Positions 49,951 to 53,617 of a stretch of DNA of 53,617 bases are shown one piece after another. Origin of the DNA: Streptomyces aurantiacus JA 4570 (GTDB taxonomy: Bacteria > Actinomycetota > Actinomycetes > Streptomycetales > Streptomycetaceae); NCBI RefSeq assembly GCF_000414115.1, contig NZ_AOPZ01000063.1, positions 1 to 53,617 of the forward strand. The letters run 5' to 3'. The notes under the pieces were generated by a model. That model did no database searches. It saw nothing but the letters and a program-made list of their open reading frames with translations, and had not been told where the DNA came from. Each line of letters begins with the position of its first letter. Position 1 is the first letter of the stretch. Both the position numbers and the translations under genes were made by a program.

Positions 49951-50116
49951 ACGTGCATGAGTACCGGCCTCCAGGCCGACCAGATGAACTTAACGTACAT
50001 GAGCAGGAAGTTGATGTACCCGGCCCTCAGGACGTGTCGCGTGTCGTCCGTGCAGGGTTCTGTCCGGACCTGTCGGCGACACAGACCAGACCTTCACTAA
50101 TGAACGTGGCGTTCAT
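49951..50116. repeat. Iteron-like sites upstream of the Rep-like operon
   Basis: ACGTGCATGAG (49951-49961) and ACGTACATGAG (49993-50003) match the half-site ACGTTCATGAG of the palindrome at 49131-49141. ATGAACGTGGCGTTCAT (50100-50116) is the whole core. The set flanks the two-gene operon. Candidate binding sites of its products and possibly a plasmid origin. Confidence 0.5.
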
Positions 50117-50890
50117 CTACCGTGATCCTGTGAGCCGTGTAGCAGTTCTTGAGAGCGTGGTCCGCTGTCGAGGGAACTGTTCACTCAGTCCTCAGAAACC
50201 TCATCCGCTGTCTGCAGGACACTCATGGCTGTCTCCTGAACCGCATGCCAGATCTGTCGATCTTGCTTTGACGGGTATTTGTGCAGGTCAAAGGGTGTAT
50301 TAGGCTGGTTCTCTCTTACCTGTCACAGGAGGCCCTCCTCGGCGCCCGCCCCTGCTCACCGTGGGGCATCGGCCCGAGTCGGCGTCTTCCCCTGTACTCC
50401 GATGCGGATTCAGGCTCCACCTTCTTGTGCTCATCACCAAGGGCGCGTCTTCCTTCACCTGGTTGAGCCAGTGGCAGGACGCAACGCGGCCGCGCACGAG
50501 CGCACGGGGGCGACAACCTGCCGGACAGGAACTACACAAGGGGCCCGGAACCCAACGCCGTCTGCGTCCCGCTCGCAGGATGCACCCCGCACCGTTCTCA
50601 ACCTCAGCCACCGAAAGTCAGCCACGGCGATGCCCTCGCCCGACGGAGCTGGCGCGCGTATGCCTCCAGCAACCCCGTTCCGGTCTCAGCCACGCTGTCC
50701 CTTTCAAACCCCACACAGGCATTCAGTCGCCAATGGCGCGTCCTGCCCCGGCGGGGCACCGCAGGCCCCCCAGGGCCGAGGAGCTACCGACCCCCCGCGC
50801 CTCCCCGAACAAGAGCCCTAAATCGTGGGCCCAGGCGGTGCGGTGAGTGCGAGCAGGGGCATTGTCAGCGGCCGCTGCCACTATCCGGGC
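50117..50890. other. Non-coding region before the endonuclease-VII-like gene
   Basis: About 770 bases with no convincing gene. Frames at 50279-50821 (+) are Pro/Ser/Arg-rich and lack ribosome binding sites. Bases 50117-50340 are lower in GC than the rest and may belong to the origin or promoter region. Confidence 0.4.
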
Positions 50891-52135
50891 ATGCCGCTCA
50901 TCAGCCGGGAGTACGCACGTTCTCTCTTCGCCGAGCTCACCCAGCGGTCCGCAGTGCCGCTGGACCCCGACGAGCTTCTTCACATGCCAGGCATGGGGCA
51001 CCACGGTCACGTGTTCTTCGGCGACATCGGGCTCCGCTGCTACAAGCACAAGGCACGCTGGATGTATGACGAGCGAGACATCCGCCGCACCGGGCAGAGA
51101 CTGGCCGAGCTGCCCCTGAATTTGGATGACGCCGTAGATGTGCGGTTGCCCGCATACCGCGATGTGGGTGTGTGCGAGAACGAAGGTCTCTCCCGCCCGG
51201 ATTGGCGGCGCCAGTTGGTGTCCTGGATGTTCGGGCAGGCCCGCCTCAAGGCGCAGGACGGGGTCCCGTACGAAGAATGGGACGGCTCGTGGAAGCACAT
51301 CGGACCGAACGGACTGCCCGGGGATCTGACGTGGGAGGAGTTCGTGGAGACCAGCAGCTGGCATCGGCACTCTCAGAACATCGCCGGGACGCGGCCGCTG
51401 CAGTTGCTCAGTTGGTCTGGCAAGAACTGGCTCTTGCCGAGGGCGTACGTCGAGCTCCTGGACCGCTTCGAGGAAGCGGAAGAGGAACTCGTCGCCCGAG
51501 CCCGGCTGTGCTCCTCCTGCGGCTCCCTGGGCCCCTACTGGGGTGGCTGGAGGCGATCAACCAGGACGGGCTACGTCACCATGTGCCCACCCTGCTCTGG
51601 TACGTCCCTCCGTCCGTACCCCGGCCATCTGCACGGCGTGCAGTATGCCTCGTCCCGGCCGCGCAGAACGAAGGCCGACGACTACCTGTGCTGCCTATGC
51701 AGGGAGAGCCCGGCGACATCGTGGGACCACTGCCACGATCATGGCTTTGTGCGCGGGCCGCTCTGCAGCAGCTGCAACACCTACGAGGGCAAGGCCCACC
51801 CGTACGACTTCCTCCAGGAAGCGGACAACGCGCTGCACTTGCTGGAGTGCCGGAGGTGCCGAGACGACCGGACCCTCCCACGGCGGTTCCACCCGGGCGT
51901 CGTCCTTGCGCATCTGGAACGGTCCGAGCGGCACGGGCGCTGCTCGCAGGAGCCGTACGTCCAGGACTTGGAGCGCACGCACGGGGTGTACCGGTTCGAG
52001 CTGTACTGCGGCCGACATGCGGCGGCCAGGTGGACGAGGGACGTCACGGCGGCCGAAGCCGCAGCCTTTGTGAGGACTTTCATCGACACGGCCCTCACCC
52101 AGCAGGAAGGCCGGTTGCTTCCAGAGATCGAGTAG
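50891..52135 (+). CDS. Endonuclease-VII-like protein, about 414 aa
   Basis: The C-terminal half carries CCLCRESPATSWDHCHDHGF, then VRGPLCSSCNTYEG, i.e. the Cys4 zinc site and the Asp-His-x-His core of recombination endonuclease VII (a His-Me finger family). A second zinc-ribbon-like set (CSSC, CPPC) precedes it. The N-terminal 190 residues are not recognised. Starts are weak: ATG 50891 gives the family-like MPLISREYARSLF, and GTG 50825 or 50843 are possible. It may resolve branched DNA or act as a mobile-element nuclease. Confidence 0.7.
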   Translation: MPLISREYARSLFAELTQRSAVPLDPDELLHMPGMGHHGHVFFGDIGLRCYKHKARWMYDERDIRRTGQRLAELPLNLDDAVDVRLPAYRDVGVCENEGLSRPDWRRQLVSWMFGQARLKAQDGVPYEEWDGSWKHIGPNGLPGDLTWEEFVETSSWHRHSQNIAGTRPLQLLSWSGKNWLLPRAYVELLDRFEEAEEELVARARLCSSCGSLGPYWGGWRRSTRTGYVTMCPPCSGTSLRPYPGHLHGVQYASSRPRRTKADDYLCCLCRESPATSWDHCHDHGFVRGPLCSSCNTYEGKAHPYDFLQEADNALHLLECRRCRDDRTLPRRFHPGVVLAHLERSERHGRCSQEPYVQDLERTHGVYRFELYCGRHAAARWTRDVTAAEAAAFVRTFIDTALTQQEGRLLPEIE

Positions 52136-52181
52136 GGCGCGCACCCGCATGCCTCACCACGAGCCATGTGATCGTGTTTGG

Positions 52182-53336
52182 TCAGGCCACGCGACGTACG
52201 GCGAGGACCTTTCCCTGGTCGGTGATCTTGCCGACCTCGATGACGCGGCCCGGCCGCGGGGCATGGACGAGCAGGCCGTCGCCGATGGCCATGGCGACGT
52301 GGCGGGGGCTGCTGGTGCTGCCGCCGCTGAAGAGGAGGTCCCCGGGCTGCGGCGCGGTGGCGGATCCCGGCCTGCCTTCGGTGACTTGGGCGTAGGTGGT
52401 GCGGCCGAGTTGGATGCCGGCGATGCCGTAGGCGCGTTGCATCAGTGAGGAGCAGTCGCAGCGTTCGGTGGGGCTGGTGCCCAGCGGTTTGGTGCAGCTG
52501 CCGCCCCACTGGTAGTGGCCGCCGAGCTGTTTGAGGGCCCACTGGATCGCGATGCGGGCTTTGGGGTTGGCGTTGGCGGGGATCCGGTAGCCCTTGGGGA
52601 GCTTGCCGGCCTCGATGGTGCCGTACTGGCTTCCGTCCGGTCCGGCGCCGCATCCGGCCAGTGCGCCCGCTGTGCCGCTGCCGGGGCCCAGCGGCTGGGC
52701 GGGGGCGGTGCCGAGCCGTGGTGCGATGGCGCGCTGCAGGGCGGTGGCGAGGGGTTCGTGTTTGGCGTAGGCGTCGGGGGTGCCCGACTTCTGGACCTTC
52801 TGCGCGGCGGCGGTGACCGGCATGCGCTCCCAGCCTTTCACCGACTTCAGGGCCCGGTAGAAGCGGGTGCTCGCGTACACCGGGTCCATGATCTGCTGGC
52901 GGCTGCCCCACCCCATCGAGGGCCGCTGCTGGAAGAGGCCGACGGAGTCGCGGTCGCCGTGGCTGATGTTGCGCAGCCCGGATTCCTGCAGCGCGGTGGC
53001 CAGCGCGATGACCTGTCCGCGCGCGGGGACGCCGAGCTCGGCGCCGGTGGCGACGATCACCTTGGCGGCGGGGATCTGTTCCTTGGGGGCCGGCAGGCCC
53101 GACACCTTGATGTCGCTGGGGCTGTGTGCGAGGACGTCGTTGACCTGCCGGGCGACTTGGGTGGCGTCGACGTCGGCTCCGGCCTGCGTGCCGGGCGCGC
53201 ACGCGGCGCTCTGGGCCTGCTGGGCGGCCGCGGCGGCGGAGGTGCCGCTCACGTGTGCGGCCACCCCGCCCATGAACACCACGGCCAGGCCCGCCAGTCC
53301 GCCGGCGGCCGCCAGCGCGATGTAGCGGCGTTTCAC
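52182..53336 (-). CDS. Cell-wall hydrolase with lytic-transglycosylase-like and NlpC/P60 domains, 384 aa
   Basis: An N-terminal membrane anchor or signal (YIALAAAGGLAGLAVVFMGG) is followed by a soluble-lytic-transglycosylase-like region (VIALATALQESGLRNISHGD, SVGLFQQRPSMGWG) and, after a Gly-rich linker, an NlpC/P60 domain with the catalytic Cys in CDCSSLMQRAYG and His in SPRHVAMAIGDG. This combination is the VirB1-like hydrolase of actinomycete conjugation systems and opens the wall for the transfer channel. GTG 53336 overlaps the upstream stop (GTGA). Confidence 0.88.
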   Translation of the reverse strand: MKRRYIALAAAGGLAGLAVVFMGGVAAHVSGTSAAAAAQQAQSAACAPGTQAGADVDATQVARQVNDVLAHSPSDIKVSGLPAPKEQIPAAKVIVATGAELGVPARGQVIALATALQESGLRNISHGDRDSVGLFQQRPSMGWGSRQQIMDPVYASTRFYRALKSVKGWERMPVTAAAQKVQKSGTPDAYAKHEPLATALQRAIAPRLGTAPAQPLGPGSGTAGALAGCGAGPDGSQYGTIEAGKLPKGYRIPANANPKARIAIQWALKQLGGHYQWGGSCTKPLGTSPTERCDCSSLMQRAYGIAGIQLGRTTYAQVTEGRPGSATAPQPGDLLFSGGSTSSPRHVAMAIGDGLLVHAPRPGRVIEVGKITDQGKVLAVRRVA

Positions 53337-53617
53337 GGCGTGCCTCCCGGCGGGGTGGGGCGGCCGCCCCGGTCCAGGCGCTGGCGGAGCTGCTGTTGGC
53401 GGGGTGAGGCCGGCGGCTGCGGGGGCTGGGGGTGGCGGGGTTGGTGACGGGGCACACGCGGCGTGGCCGGGCGGGGACTTCGCGCGCCGGGGCGGTGAGC
53501 GGGTCGCGGCGGGGCAGGCCGGGGCCCTCTCCCGCCTGGACTGCCCGGAGCACCGGGCCGCGGTCCTGCCGGGGCGCCGGGCGGCGAGGCTGGGCTGTTC
53601 GGCCAGACCGGAAGAGC
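53333..53617 (-). CDS. C-terminal end of a Pro-rich transfer-system protein (partial)
   Basis: The frame is open from the window edge to TGA at 53333-53335, which overlaps the hydrolase start. The 94 visible residues are almost all Pro, Arg, Gly, Ala and Gln, ending in RLDRGGRPTPPGGTP. Such tails end large membrane proteins in actinomycete transfer operons. The main domains lie outside the window. Confidence 0.5.
   Translation of the reverse strand, partial: ALPVWPNSPASPPGAPAGPRPGAPGSPGGRGPRPAPPRPAHRPGARSPRPATPRVPRHQPRHPQPPQPPASPRQQQLRQRLDRGGRPTPPGGTP

Noticed and set aside
50279..50821. Plus-strand frames upstream of the endonuclease-VII-like gene
   Set aside because: Ser/Pro/Arg-rich, no ribosome binding site; more likely non-coding.
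51781..53553. 590-codon minus-strand frame overlapping the NlpC/P60 gene
   Set aside because: Arg/His/Pro-rich shadow of the hydrolase in another frame.

Overview
The base composition (very high GC), GTG/TTG starts, chains of ATGA/GTGA stop-start overlaps and the protein families point to a Streptomyces or close relative. The replication and transfer genes at the right (replication-relaxation protein, VirD4-like coupling ATPase, NlpC/P60 hydrolase with a VirB1-like domain, small winged-helix proteins beside palindromes) suggest a large conjugative plasmid or an integrated element. No rRNA, tRNA, CRISPR array or insertion sequence was recognised.

Layout. 0.6-5.6 kb (+): a RiPP-like locus with a 40-residue peptide gene, a perfect stem-loop, an asparagine-synthetase-like ligase, a strong terminator, an ABC exporter and a DNA-binding protein. 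It has no leader-binding protein or leader protease of its own. 5.9-9.4 kb (-): a possible defence or toxin pair, a KAP-type membrane P-loop NTPase followed by a protein with a HEPN-like R-x4-H motif. 9.5-21.2 kb (-): a Tad/Flp pilus operon (two lipoproteins, CpaB, TadZ, TadA, TadB, TadC, Flp pilin, three TadE/G-like pseudopilins and a 1209-residue LysM/BTAD protein). 21.4-28.0 kb: accessory genes (SAV2177-type methyltransferase, XRE/DUF5753 regulator, Tat-exported alpha/beta hydrolase, a winged-helix regulator, a secreted protein and a three-gene operon of unknown function).

28.1-39.5 kb (-): a recognisable lasso-peptide cluster in the order precursor, cyclase, RRE protein (B1), leader protease (B2), ABC exporter and HPr-kinase-like gene. 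An M20 peptidase, XRE regulators and a GNAT enzyme lie upstream. The predicted product is the 16-residue core GRQTFNDSDKDNYFEG, with Gly1 joined to Asp7 or Asp9. The kinase gene carries two compensating single-base shifts. Its reading frame then runs into a fragment of an APH-type phosphotransferase and a truncated XRE-TPR regulator, so it is probably broken or misassembled. Paralogous 156- and 170-residue genes of unknown function, each next to an XRE-TPR regulator, flank the cluster in opposite orientations.

39.7-53.6 kb: a four-gene (+) operon ending in an XRE-TPR regulator, then the plasmid functions: a replication/partition-type winged-helix protein, small transfer-region genes, replication-relaxation, a split coupling protein, a two-gene Rep-like operon flanked by palindromes with the core ATGAACGTGRCGTTCAT, an endonuclease-VII-like protein, a cell-wall hydrolase and the end of a Pro-rich transfer protein cut by the window edge.

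The points I would look at first are the RiPP locus at 0.7-4.9 kb that lacks B1/B2, the lasso cluster with its phased promoter repeats and scrambled kinase, and the KAP/HEPN pair. All functions are read from sequence patterns; none was tested by a database search.
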